Shown here piece by piece: positions 13,924 through 22,284 of a stretch of DNA of 29,099 nt (the first letter of the stretch is position 1; the number at the start of each line of letters is the position of its first letter). Under the pieces are notes generated by a model that did not search any database, was not told where the DNA came from, and saw only the letters and a program-made list of their open reading frames with translations. The position numbers were made by a program, and so were the translations under genes. The DNA comes from JASLDZ01 sp038226305 (GTDB taxonomy: Bacteria; Pseudomonadota; Alphaproteobacteria; Caulobacterales; Caulobacteraceae): assembly GCA_038226305.1 (NCBI GenBank), contig JBBRQN010000024.1:1-29099 (forward strand), in the 5' to 3' direction.

Positions 13924-15705
13924 GTGACGCTTGCTTCGGCGGGGTCGATGCGGTCATCGGGTGCCATGGCCGTGCCCCTGTTCGCGCTTTCGTTGGATCG
14001 TCGACTGCGCCGGGCCGTTGCCGGTGCGAGCGCGGCAGTGCTCGGCCTGATCGGGGCACCGGCTGCCGCACAGGTCGTGGAGCGCAATCTGCCGCCGGCC
14101 GCGGCGCCTTCGGCGGGTGCACTGCCCTTGGCCGCGCAGATTCCGTCCGACGCGGACGACACCTCGTTGGGTGTCACCCTGGGCCGCGTCCGGCTGGAGG
14201 GGGCTTCATCCTCTGCGGCCGAATGCGCGGGCATTGCTGTGGATGCCGGGGTCAGCCTTGACCTCCGGGGCCGACGGAGGCTCCAGGCCCTGATGGGCGC
14301 GCCCCTGTCGCGCAAGCGCATCGCGCAGGCTCGGGCGGCCGTGGTGGAGTCCTATCGCCGCGCGGGGCGGCCCTTCGTGTCGGTCACCACGCCGCCGCAG
14401 GAGCTGACCAGCGGCGTCCTGCGCCTGCGGGTCATGGCATACCGGTTGGGGGCCTTGCAGGTTTCGGGCGCGGCGGAAGGCGAAACCGCCCGAGTGCGCG
14501 GGCAGGTCCGCGGTGCGCCGGGCGAACCGGTCGATGCCTCCGTCCTGGCCGAGGATCTCAGCTGGCTCAACCGAACGCCGTTCCGGTCGGTCGCAGTCGT
14601 CGCCGCCCCTGGTCGCGCGGCCGGGGATGTGGACCTCGACCTGCGGGTGACGCCCCAGCGGCCCTGGCGCGCCTACGCCGGTGCCGCCACCTCCGACTCG
14701 CCGGCGAGCGGCGACGCGCGACTGTTCGTGGGTGCGCAGGCGGGCGTGCCCTTCGGGCTCGGCGGGGCCTGGGCCGGATACCAGTTCACCGCCTCGCCGG
14801 ACCAGTCTTCCACGGCCACCTCCCGCTATCGCAGCCACGCGGGCCGCGTCGACATGCTGGTCGCACCCCGCCTCTTGGTCGAGCTGACCGTCGACCGGGT
14901 GGAGAGCCTGCGCACGACCCGGGACTTCCTGAGCGCCCAGACGGTGTCGGAAGCGGCCTTGAGCCTGCGCGCGCCCTTCTCCGCGGTGTTCGGAACGCGA
15001 GCACCGTTCCTCACCACCGCCGAGGTCATCGCCGGGGTCGAGGCGCGCCGGGCGGAGCGGCAGGTCAGCTTCGGCGGCGTCGTATTCCAGCGCGCGGCCA
15101 TCGACGTCTATCAGCTGCGCGCCGGACTCGAAGGCGTCTGGGAGAGCGGCGGCGCCCGCGCCGGAGGGTCGCTGCTGCTGCATGTGAGCCCCGGTGGGCT
15201 CGGGGCGGCCAACACCCATGAGCGGTTCACCACCTACGCTTTCGGCGATACCGTCTCTGCGCGATACGCCTACACCACCCTTTCGGCCTTCGCCCAGCTG
15301 CCCCTCGGGGGCGGACGCGCCTACCTCGGCGAAGTGCTCGGTCAGGTCTCGACTGGGCGGCTGCCGGACACCGAGAAGGCGGGCGTGGGCGGGGCCGACC
15401 TCGTTCGCGGTGCGGTGCTGGAGGATGGGGCCTTCAGTCGTCAGATCGTGCTGCGCAACACCCTGTCGGGCCGGGCGTGGCGGGTCGGTTCGGCGAGCCT
15501 GCGCCCGCACATCTTCGCCGACGCAGGCTTTGGTGCGGCAGATGCCGACAGCGCGGGTCGGATGCTGGTCTCCGCAGGCCTCGGCGGGGAGGCGCGGATG
15601 GCCGGAGCTGCCCTGAATGCCGACCTGGCCTGCGCCGCCTCACGAGGCGGTTACACCCGGGCCGGAGACTGTCGCACCATCCTGCGTCTCACCGCCGCTT
15701 ACTGA
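13924..15705 (+). CDS. TpsB-type two-partner secretion transporter (ShlB/FhaC/HecB family)
   Basis: The 593-residue protein is an outer-membrane transporter for the adjacent large adhesin. A signal sequence (RRLRR, hydrophobic core, cleavage near APAAAQ) is followed by one or two POTRA units: about residues 75-165, with the RRLQALMGAPLSRKRIAQAR helix, and about 166-240, ending in VDLDLRVTPQ. From about 245 to the end it is a 16-strand-type beta-barrel. The conserved barrel loop motif is present as DLVRGAVLEDG instead of the usual VRGY/F. The last residue is aromatic (Tyr), as expected for Bam-dependent insertion. The GTG at 13924 has GAGGG seven bases upstream; ATG 13948 and 13966 are alternatives. 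Confidence 0.9.
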   Translation: MTLASAGSMRSSGAMAVPLFALSLDRRLRRAVAGASAAVLGLIGAPAAAQVVERNLPPAAAPSAGALPLAAQIPSDADDTSLGVTLGRVRLEGASSSAAECAGIAVDAGVSLDLRGRRRLQALMGAPLSRKRIAQARAAVVESYRRAGRPFVSVTTPPQELTSGVLRLRVMAYRLGALQVSGAAEGETARVRGQVRGAPGEPVDASVLAEDLSWLNRTPFRSVAVVAAPGRAAGDVDLDLRVTPQRPWRAYAGAATSDSPASGDARLFVGAQAGVPFGLGGAWAGYQFTASPDQSSTATSRYRSHAGRVDMLVAPRLLVELTVDRVESLRTTRDFLSAQTVSEAALSLRAPFSAVFGTRAPFLTTAEVIAGVEARRAERQVSFGGVVFQRAAIDVYQLRAGLEGVWESGGARAGGSLLLHVSPGGLGAANTHERFTTYAFGDTVSARYAYTTLSAFAQLPLGGGRAYLGEVLGQVSTGRLPDTEKAGVGGADLVRGAVLEDGAFSRQIVLRNTLSGRAWRVGSASLRPHIFADAGFGAADADSAGRMLVSAGLGGEARMAGAALNADLACAASRGGYTRAGDCRTILRLTAAY

Positions 15706-15789
15706 AGCGTTCGCCGCCCATTGCCGTGCTCGGCTGGGTTGTGCTTCAACGCTGACCAAGTTGCCGTTCACGGGCGGTGGGAGGTTGTG

Positions 15790-18700
15790 TTGCATTCAGT
15801 AGCGTTGCGCCTTGTCGGCAAGTCGTCTCGACAAGCTTGGCCGTTGTTTGGCCTGTCTCTATTCTGGCTGATGGGGGCAAGCGCTGCGCAGGCGCAGGTT
15901 CTGCCCATGGGCGGGTCGGTCCGGGCGGGGTCGGCCGAGATCGCCGCGGCGCCCGGCGGCGGCTCGCTGTCGGTGGTGCAGACCTCCGACCGCGCCATCA
16001 TCGACTGGTCATCGTTCTCCATCGGCCGGGGCGGGGCGGTGGATTTCCGCAACGGATCGGGCGCGACGCTGAACCGCGTGACTGGCGGCTCGATCTCCAG
16101 CCTCGACGGCCTGCTGACAGCTTCGGGCAGCGTCTACCTGGTCAACCCGAACGGAGTGGTGATCGGCAAGGACGGGCGGGTGGATGTGGGCGGAAGCTTC
16201 GTCGCCTCCACCCTGGGCATCGCGGCCGACGACTTCCTGAAGGGCGGCGACCTGACTGCGGCGGGCGCCTCCACCGCGGCGGTGATCAACTACGGCAAGA
16301 TCGGCGCGCTGGGCGGCGATGTGGTGCTGACGGCCGCGCGGGTCGAGAACCACGGTGACATCGCGGCGCAGAACGGCGCGACCGGCCTGCTCGCCGGATA
16401 CGAGGTGCTGCTGCGCGACCGCACGATCGAGGGCGGCAAGTTCGCCGTGAAGCTGGGCGACGGCACGACCTCGGTCGTGAACGACGGTGCGATCCACGCC
16501 GCGCAGGCGGAACTCCGTGCCAACGGCGGCGACGTCTTTGCCCTGGCCGGCAATTTGACAGGGGTGATCGACGCCCGAGGCGTGTCCACGCAGGATGGCC
16601 GCATCTACCTGATGGCGGGCGACGGCGCCCTGACGGTGGAGGGCACGCTGACCGCCCGCGCGAACGGCGGCGGCGCCTCGTTCATCGAGACCTCCGGCGG
16701 GAAGGTGACCGTCGGCGTGGCGAAGGTCGATCCGGGCGCGGGCGGGACATGGTCCCTCGACCCGAGCGAGCTCGTGATCGACTCGGCCGCGGCGAGCTCG
16801 ATCCAGGGTGCCCTGAACGACTCCGCCAACATCATTCAGTCGACCAACCCTGGGGGCGGTTCGGGGGACATCACGCTCAGCCCCGGCGTCAGCATCAGCT
16901 GGGCGTCCGCCGCCACGCTGACCCTTTCGGCCTATCGCAACATCGTCTTCGGCGCGGGCGCGACGCTCAACGGCGGCCCCACCGGCAGCCTCGTCCTGAG
17001 AGCCGACAATCTGGGAACCGGGGTCGGCACCCTGCTGTTCGCCGCCGGCTCTTCGGCCACCGCGGTGAACGTGACGCTGTACTACAACCCGTCTTCCAAC
17101 CCGTCCGGCAGCATCGTCAACGGCACGAGCTATGCGACAGCCGACGACTTCTCGAGCTTCGTGGTGGCGTCGTCCTTCAATCATCCGACGGACTGGTTGA
17201 AGAGCTACATGCTGGTCAACACCGTCTACGATCTGCAGAACATCAAGAACAACCTGACCGGCGTCTACGCGCTGGGGCGCAGCATCGATGCGTCGGCCAC
17301 CAGCGGGTGGGCGGGAGGCTTTGCGCCCATCGGTTCGGCCGCCAATCCGTTCCGTGGCGTATTCGACGGCCAGGGCACGGGCATCACCGGCCTGGTCATC
17401 AACCGTCCGACCACCAACATCGTCGGCATCTTCGCCATGAGCACGGGCACGCTGACCAACATCAGCACCCTCGGCGTGAACGTGACGGGCCAGGACGTGG
17501 TCGGCGGCCTCGTCGGCTGGAACTACGGAACCATCAGCAAGATCGGCAATCCGATCACCAATCCCGCAACGGTGGTCTCGCCCACGGTGACGGGCGGCAA
17601 CTACGTCGGCGGGCTCGTCGGCGTGAACTACGGCTCGATCAATGCGGGCGTGGGCGGCACGGTTTCCGGAACGAACTACGTCGGCGGCATGGCCGGGGTG
17701 AACGTGGCCGTCGGCACGATCAGCGGTGCCACCTCCGGCACGGTGACCGGCACGGCCTGGTACACGGGCGGAATAGTTGGCCAGAACCTCGGCACCGCCA
17801 CGGGCTCGTCGAGCGCAAACGTGACGGGCGTGAACGGCACGGGCGGCATCGTCGGCGACAACGAAGGAACGCTCACTTACGCCACCGTCACAGGTCGGGT
17901 CAGTGGAGCCAACGACACCGGTGGCGTGGTGGGCGTCAACGGCGCGAACGGCATACTGTCAGGCCTGCGCTTCTTCGATACCGGCTACGTCAGCGGCACG
18001 GCGTACTACACCGGCGGCCTGGTCGGCGTGAACTCTGGCTTGCTGACGAGCAGCAATGTCTCCGCCGAAGTCCACGGCACCAACGCCTCGGGCGGCGCGG
18101 TGGGCGTCAACTACGGCACGGTGCAGTCGACCACGGTGGCAGGCATCATCACCGGCTCCAATTACACCGGCGGCGTGGTCGGCCTGAACGATCAGGCCGG
18201 CCATGTGAACTCCGACAGCTTCACCGGCGGCACGATCACCGGCACGCAGTTCTACACCGGTGGCATCGTCGGGCAGAACGGCGGCACGATCGACGCCAGC
18301 AGCTTCCTCGGAACGATCAACGGGGCGAACGGCGTCGGTGGCGGGGCGGGCTTCAGCTCCGGCAGCCTGACCAACGTGACCGTCACGTCCAACAGTCCCA
18401 ACTCCATCACCGGCATCAACTACGTGGGTGGCTTGGCGGGCTTCAACTACGGCGCCATCGCGTCCAGCCAGGTGAACGCGACGATCAACGGCCACGACTA
18501 CGTCGGCGGCTTTGTCGGCTGGAACGGCGTGGGATCGTCGATCGTCGGTGGCTCTGCGCAGGGTGCGGCCTACTCCATCCTGGCGGGATACTACGGCTAC
18601 TACGTCGGCGGCATCTTCGGTCTAAACACAGGCACGGTGTCAGGCGTCACCGCTTCGAACCGCGTTTACGGCGGCACGGGGGTCGGTGGCATCGGCGGCA

Positions 18701-19761
18701 TCAACTACGGGCAGGTGAACAATTCGTCCGCCTCGGGTGAGGTCATCGGCGCCAACAGCCAGACAGGCGGGGCCATAGGGCTGGCGCAGAGCGGCTCGAT
18801 CTCCGGCGTGACGGCCACGGGCGCCGTCACCGGTGCCGATCGGACCGGAGGCCTCGTGGGCGAGAACTGGGGCATGATCTCCGCCAGCCACGCCAACAAC
18901 TCCGGTGTCCGCGGCGGTTACAACGGGGGCGAGGGGGGCATCGGCGGGTTCGTGGGCAAGAACTCCGGCGGTGCCCTGATCACCACGAGCGACGCATCGA
19001 CGTCAGTGACGGGTGCCGGGCACTGGGCCGGAGGATTTGCTGGCATCAATTACGGCACGATCACCTACTCCTCAGCCGCAGGCTACGTGGACAACACGCA
19101 GGGTGGGCTGGGTGCGGGCGGCTTCGCCGGCCTGAGCAGTGGCGTGATCGACAACAGTCACTCGTCCGGCACGGTCTATGGGCTCGACTCCGTGGGAGGC
19201 TTTGTCGGCGAAAACGACAACGTCATCCGAACCAGCTGGACCAGCGGTGCCGCGAACGGTCGCAACTCCGTGGGCGGCTTCGCCGGCGTGAATCGCGGCG
19301 GCGAGATCACGACCGCCTATGCCAGTGGCGGGGCCGTGGGCACCGACTACGTGGGTGGCTTCGTGGGCTATGCGGGCGGGTACATCGCCAACGCCTACGA
19401 GACCGGCTCCATCACGGGCTCCGGCTCGCGGGTGGGTGGCTTCGTGGGCGCCCTGGATGGCGGCATGGTCGCTTCCGTCTACGCGGCGGGGCGGATCATC
19501 AACTCCGGCTATCCCCTCGGCGGTGTGGCAGGAGCTGTGACCAACGGTGGCACGCTCACCAACGCCTACTGGGACGTGGGCTTCACAGGCACCTATTCGG
19601 CGACGATCTCAGGCCCTGCCGGTAGCTCTCAACCCGTCAACGGGCCCTACGGCAGCCCGTTCGCCGCCTCCAGCTATCCGGGCCTCGACTTCGTCAACAC
19701 CTGGATGATCCGGGAAGGGATCAGCCGGCCGACCCTGCGCGCCTTCGCTCCGCCGTCCTGA
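15790..19761 (+). CDS. TpsA filamentous-haemagglutinin-like adhesin with GLUG repeats
   Basis: This is a 1323-residue secreted protein. The signal sequence contains PLFGLSLFWLMGASAAQAQ. The TPS secretion domain (about residues 35-270) shows the family markers SFSIGRGGAVDFRNGSGATL and VNPNGVVIG. A beta-helical linker follows, with LYYNP-type patterns near 430. From about residue 570 to 1265 there are about 25 GLUG-type repeats (see 17491-19575). The final segment is short and has no lipid or sorting signal. It should pass through the TpsB partner just upstream and act in adhesion or biofilm. I prefer the TTG at 15790, which has GGGAGG five bases upstream; GTG 15787 is also possible but would sit too close to it. 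Confidence 0.9.
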   Translation: MHSVALRLVGKSSRQAWPLFGLSLFWLMGASAAQAQVLPMGGSVRAGSAEIAAAPGGGSLSVVQTSDRAIIDWSSFSIGRGGAVDFRNGSGATLNRVTGGSISSLDGLLTASGSVYLVNPNGVVIGKDGRVDVGGSFVASTLGIAADDFLKGGDLTAAGASTAAVINYGKIGALGGDVVLTAARVENHGDIAAQNGATGLLAGYEVLLRDRTIEGGKFAVKLGDGTTSVVNDGAIHAAQAELRANGGDVFALAGNLTGVIDARGVSTQDGRIYLMAGDGALTVEGTLTARANGGGASFIETSGGKVTVGVAKVDPGAGGTWSLDPSELVIDSAAASSIQGALNDSANIIQSTNPGGGSGDITLSPGVSISWASAATLTLSAYRNIVFGAGATLNGGPTGSLVLRADNLGTGVGTLLFAAGSSATAVNVTLYYNPSSNPSGSIVNGTSYATADDFSSFVVASSFNHPTDWLKSYMLVNTVYDLQNIKNNLTGVYALGRSIDASATSGWAGGFAPIGSAANPFRGVFDGQGTGITGLVINRPTTNIVGIFAMSTGTLTNISTLGVNVTGQDVVGGLVGWNYGTISKIGNPITNPATVVSPTVTGGNYVGGLVGVNYGSINAGVGGTVSGTNYVGGMAGVNVAVGTISGATSGTVTGTAWYTGGIVGQNLGTATGSSSANVTGVNGTGGIVGDNEGTLTYATVTGRVSGANDTGGVVGVNGANGILSGLRFFDTGYVSGTAYYTGGLVGVNSGLLTSSNVSAEVHGTNASGGAVGVNYGTVQSTTVAGIITGSNYTGGVVGLNDQAGHVNSDSFTGGTITGTQFYTGGIVGQNGGTIDASSFLGTINGANGVGGGAGFSSGSLTNVTVTSNSPNSITGINYVGGLAGFNYGAIASSQVNATINGHDYVGGFVGWNGVGSSIVGGSAQGAAYSILAGYYGYYVGGIFGLNTGTVSGVTASNRVYGGTGVGGIGGINYGQVNNSSASGEVIGANSQTGGAIGLAQSGSISGVTATGAVTGADRTGGLVGENWGMISASHANNSGVRGGYNGGEGGIGGFVGKNSGGALITTSDASTSVTGAGHWAGGFAGINYGTITYSSAAGYVDNTQGGLGAGGFAGLSSGVIDNSHSSGTVYGLDSVGGFVGENDNVIRTSWTSGAANGRNSVGGFAGVNRGGEITTAYASGGAVGTDYVGGFVGYAGGYIANAYETGSITGSGSRVGGFVGALDGGMVASVYAAGRIINSGYPLGGVAGAVTNGGTLTNAYWDVGFTGTYSATISGPAGSSQPVNGPYGSPFAASSYPGLDFVNTWMIREGISRPTLRAFAPPS
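17491..19575 (+). repeat. About 25 GLUG-type repeats in the TpsA adhesin
   Basis: The unit reads roughly [YSG]-[VT]-G-G-[FLIV]-[VA]-G-x-N-x-G-x-[IV]-x-x-[SA] and recurs about every 21-30 codons. The units are diverged at the DNA level but keep the GGxxG core. The last is followed by LTNAYWD, the usual end of GLUG tracts. Confidence 0.85.
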
Positions 19762-19797
19762 GCGGCCTGCCGGTCGGTCTGCGGCGGACGTTCATCA

Positions 19798-19883
19798 TGG
19801 TGGGGACGGTGGGACTCGAACCCACACGACCGTGAAGTCCGCAGATTTTAAGTCTGCTGCGTATACCGTTCCGCCACGTCCCC
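19798..19883 (-). tRNA. tRNA-Leu (anticodon UAA)
   Basis: The acceptor stem GGGGACG pairs with CGTCCCC, and CCA is encoded. The anticodon arm GCAGA/TCTGC has loop CTTAAAA with TAA at 19848-19850. A long variable arm is present, as in class II tRNAs. The T arm is GTGGG TTCGAGT CCCAC. At 86 bases with CCA the size is right for tRNA-Leu. No integrase or duplicated tRNA end was seen nearby. Confidence 0.97.
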
Positions 19884-19893
19884 GATGCCGTCC

Positions 19894-19923
19894 AGACTAG
19901 CGGCGTCGGGGGCTGCGGTCACG
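19894..19923 (-). promoter_or_regulatory. Promoter candidate for tRNA-Leu
   Basis: On the - strand GTGACC and TAGTCT are separated by 18 bases and end 10 bases before the tRNA. The -10 reads GCTAGTCT, close to the Caulobacter pattern GCTANAWC. The -35 overlaps the stop codon of the PAS-domain gene. Confidence 0.4.
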
Positions 19924-20518
19924 CGACGCGGCGGCTGTTGTCGATGACGAGGCGCAGGGCCGCCCGGGCGGAGGGGGCGGGGAAGCGGGCGGCGGCGTCG
20001 GCGCCGGTCTGAAGCCTGCTCTCGTGCTGCGGCTCGTCGATGGGCTCTACGGCGGTGAGGTGCAGGCGCTCGATGGCGCGGCCCTGCAGGCGGGCCGTGA
20101 GGCTTGTGGGCTGATAGAGGCCGATGGTGCGGTCGGGCAGGTCGGTCGGGCCGATCAGGGGGCAGACCGCGATCTCAAGACCGAGAGCCGCACCCTCGGC
20201 GGTGACGCCCTGGGCGCGCAGCACGACCGGGCGGGCGGTGCGGCGGGAGTCGGCGATGGCGGCCGCGATGCGCGCGCGGTCCATGCCCGCCCACAGGGAG
20301 GCGAACTCCAGCCCGCGCAGTTCCTTGCCGTGCAGATCGTGCAACAGGCCTCCGGCGAGGCGCAGGCGCTCCTTGCCCGCATCGAGCCCCAGAACGAACA
20401 GCTGGGGGAGGAGGGGGCCGAAGGCGGCCGGCGACAGATCGGTGCGCAGCGGCAGCCGCGCCGAGCCGCGACGGGTGCGCCACTCCTCGATCAGGGCCTG
20501 GGTGTTGGAATGCAGCAC
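19919..20518 (-). CDS. PAS domain-containing protein (PAS_5 type)
   Basis: The 199-residue protein begins LHSNTQALIEEWRTRRG, the typical opening of the alphaproteobacterial PAS_5 group. The sensor-like region LPLRTDLSPAAFGPLLPQLFVLGLD follows, then RLRLAGGLLHDLHGKELRG and FASLWAGMDR. The C-terminal part is Arg- and Ala-rich. There is no kinase, GGDEF or helix-turn-helix domain, so it is a stand-alone sensor or adaptor. Related Caulobacter proteins are of unknown function. I chose the GTG at 20518 because the family start is immediately after it. The frame extends to 20845, but the extra part overlaps the upstream intergenic region and the divergent secreted-protein gene. Confidence 0.75.
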   Translation of the reverse strand: MLHSNTQALIEEWRTRRGSARLPLRTDLSPAAFGPLLPQLFVLGLDAGKERLRLAGGLLHDLHGKELRGLEFASLWAGMDRARIAAAIADSRRTARPVVLRAQGVTAEGAALGLEIAVCPLIGPTDLPDRTIGLYQPTSLTARLQGRAIERLHLTAVEPIDEPQHESRLQTGADAAARFPAPSARAALRLVIDNSRRVA

Positions 20519-20714
20519 GGGGTCACCGCTCGCCAAGGGACGTTTCGCGGCTTGCAGGGGAAGCGCCGGGCCACGCCACGCCGCTCCGTTTCGGGACGGG
20601 CGTGCGGATTGCTTAACGGGACGGAAGGCTTTTTCGGGCGACGTGAGGGCCGAGTGCGTCGTCCGGAGTCGGGCGGCGTTCGTGTTCGACCCTTTCCGCG
20701 AAAGCGCGATCCGC

Positions 20715-21650
20715 ATGATCGGCCTCCGACTGAGCTTCGCCCTTGCCGCAGCGCCCCTGGCGTTGCTGGCCGCCATGGCCGTGCCGCAGGCGGCCCAGGC
20801 GTTTGGCTGCACCACCTGCTGCAACACCTGCAACCTGCCCACCACGCATCAGGTGCGCGTGCCCGGAGTGCAGGTGACCCCGCCCACCGTGAACATCGGC
20901 TCGCCTACCCTGGGCTGCGACACCTGCGGATTCGGCGGGTCGGGCGGCGGGTTCGGCTCCATCAACGTCACCGTCAACATCCAGCAGAGCGCGACGGCCA
21001 CCTCCACCGCGGGGGCCTCGGCCACCAGTTCGCTGTCCAACGCCGCGGCCGCCAACCTGATCAGTTCAGGGGGTGGGGGCGGTTCCGGCTATTGGTCGGG
21101 CGACGGGCCCTCCACCTCGATCACCAACGTCGTCATCGAATCGCCACCCGCCCCGCCGCCGCCCCCTCGTCCGGTGTGCCTCGCGCAGAAGTCGGTGATC
21201 GCCGCTTACGCGGTGCAGGCCGTCTGCCTCGACGACAAGGCCTCGCCCCACCCCGCCAGCCAGATGGGCCCTGACCGCGACGTGGCCGACGGCTATTCCG
21301 GCGAGATCTTCCGCTGCGTGGCGGGCTCTCATATGCAGTACACGGTCGCCGCCTATGCGGGCGGCGCGGCCAGCTTCGATCACGGACAGACCAAGGTGTG
21401 CGCCAAGGGCGACTCGCTCTGGCGCTTCCCGGACGGGCGGATGGAGTGTCGGCCGCAGATCCCGGCGCGCGACTGCAACGAACGCTCGCTGCTGCGGCGC
21501 TACGGGGCGGGCATCAAGGTGGTGAAGGTGGCCGGCGGGCAGACCTGCGCCGCCTGGTCGAGCACCACGGAAGCCGCCGTGCAGCCGCAGCCGCAGGAAC
21601 CCTACGCCGGCGCCTTCGCCGGAGACGGCGGCGTCGGGCGCGGTTGGTAG
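20715..21650 (+). CDS. Cys-rich secreted protein, function unknown
   Basis: The 311-residue protein has a clear signal peptide, with cleavage expected after PQAAQA. The mature part begins FGCTTCCNTCN, then a Thr/Val/Pro stretch, CDTCGFGGSGGG, a Ser/Ala/Thr-rich block (IQQSATATSTAGASATSS), poly-Gly and a Pro run (APPPPPRP). A C-terminal region of about 160 residues holds regularly spaced single cysteines (FRCVAG, KVCAKG, MECRPQ, RDCNER, TCAAW). I count 13 Cys in the mature protein. I do not recognise a known domain. The composition recalls curli-like and holdfast-anchor proteins, and HfaD in this window also has CC and CxxC motifs. A role in the cell envelope or holdfast is inference. The ATG at 20715 is the only start giving a signal peptide. 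Confidence 0.8.
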   Translation: MIGLRLSFALAAAPLALLAAMAVPQAAQAFGCTTCCNTCNLPTTHQVRVPGVQVTPPTVNIGSPTLGCDTCGFGGSGGGFGSINVTVNIQQSATATSTAGASATSSLSNAAAANLISSGGGGGSGYWSGDGPSTSITNVVIESPPAPPPPPRPVCLAQKSVIAAYAVQAVCLDDKASPHPASQMGPDRDVADGYSGEIFRCVAGSHMQYTVAAYAGGAASFDHGQTKVCAKGDSLWRFPDGRMECRPQIPARDCNERSLLRRYGAGIKVVKVAGGQTCAAWSSTTEAAVQPQPQEPYAGAFAGDGGVGRGW

Positions 21651-21663
21651 CCGCCCCTCGGCC

Positions 21664-22185
21664 CTAGAGCCGGCGCGTCAGCACGGCGAACTGCAGGTCC
21701 GGCCGGGGCGGGTCGCCGTGGGGGTAGGGCATGCGGTCGCCGGTGTCGCGATAGCCGCGCCGCTCGTACCAGGCGATCAGCGTCGTGCGCACGCTGATGA
21801 CGGTCATGTGCATCTCGTCGCCGCCTTCGGACCGAGCGAAGGCCTCTGCCCCTTCCAGCAGCCTGCGACCCAGCCCGTCGGACTGCAGCTTCGGCCGCAC
21901 GGTGAGCATGCCGAGGTACCAGATCGACCCCTTCATGCGCTCGACCATCACGCAGCCGTCGATCGTGGCCGGGTCGTCGGGGCTGCACAGGATGAGGAGC
22001 CGGGTGTCCGGGCGGGCGAGCTGGGCGCGCAGCTCGGCCTCGTTGATGCGCTCGCCGCCGATCATGTCGGCCTCGCTGGTCCAGCCTGCCGCCGCCTCCG
22101 GCCCGCGATAGGCGGCGTTCACGAGGGCCGCGACCGCGGGGAGGTCGGCGTCGAGGGCGGGAGTCGGGGCCGTGGCTGACGCCAT
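21664..22185 (-). CDS. GNAT family N-acetyltransferase
   Basis: This is a 173-residue GCN5-type acetyltransferase of the usual single-domain size. The acetyl-CoA site (motif A) is the GMLTVRPKLQSDGLGRRLLEG stretch near residues 90-112, followed by helix EAFARSEGG and motif B around MTVISVRTTLIAWYERRGY. That last motif is the typical aromatic-RRG-Y of GNATs. The N-terminus (ALDADLPAVAALVNAAYRG) is the common first helix. The substrate could be a small molecule, peptide or protein; sequence does not tell. It converges with the secreted Cys-rich gene and diverges from the S41 peptidase. Confidence 0.9.
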   Translation of the reverse strand: MASATAPTPALDADLPAVAALVNAAYRGPEAAAGWTSEADMIGGERINEAELRAQLARPDTRLLILCSPDDPATIDGCVMVERMKGSIWYLGMLTVRPKLQSDGLGRRLLEGAEAFARSEGGDEMHMTVISVRTTLIAWYERRGYRDTGDRMPYPHGDPPRPDLQFAVLTRRL

Positions 22186-22284
22186 CTGTGTCGAATTCTC
22201 CTGCGACCTGCGAATTGCGACCGCCGTGGCATTGCGCGATCCTCACCCCGTTTCGGACCGAACTCGCGCGAGAGACCTATCGTC

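Noticed and set aside
19798..19883. tRNA-Leu as an integration site for a mobile element
   Set aside because: No integrase, no duplicated tRNA 3' end and no change in base composition were seen on either side.
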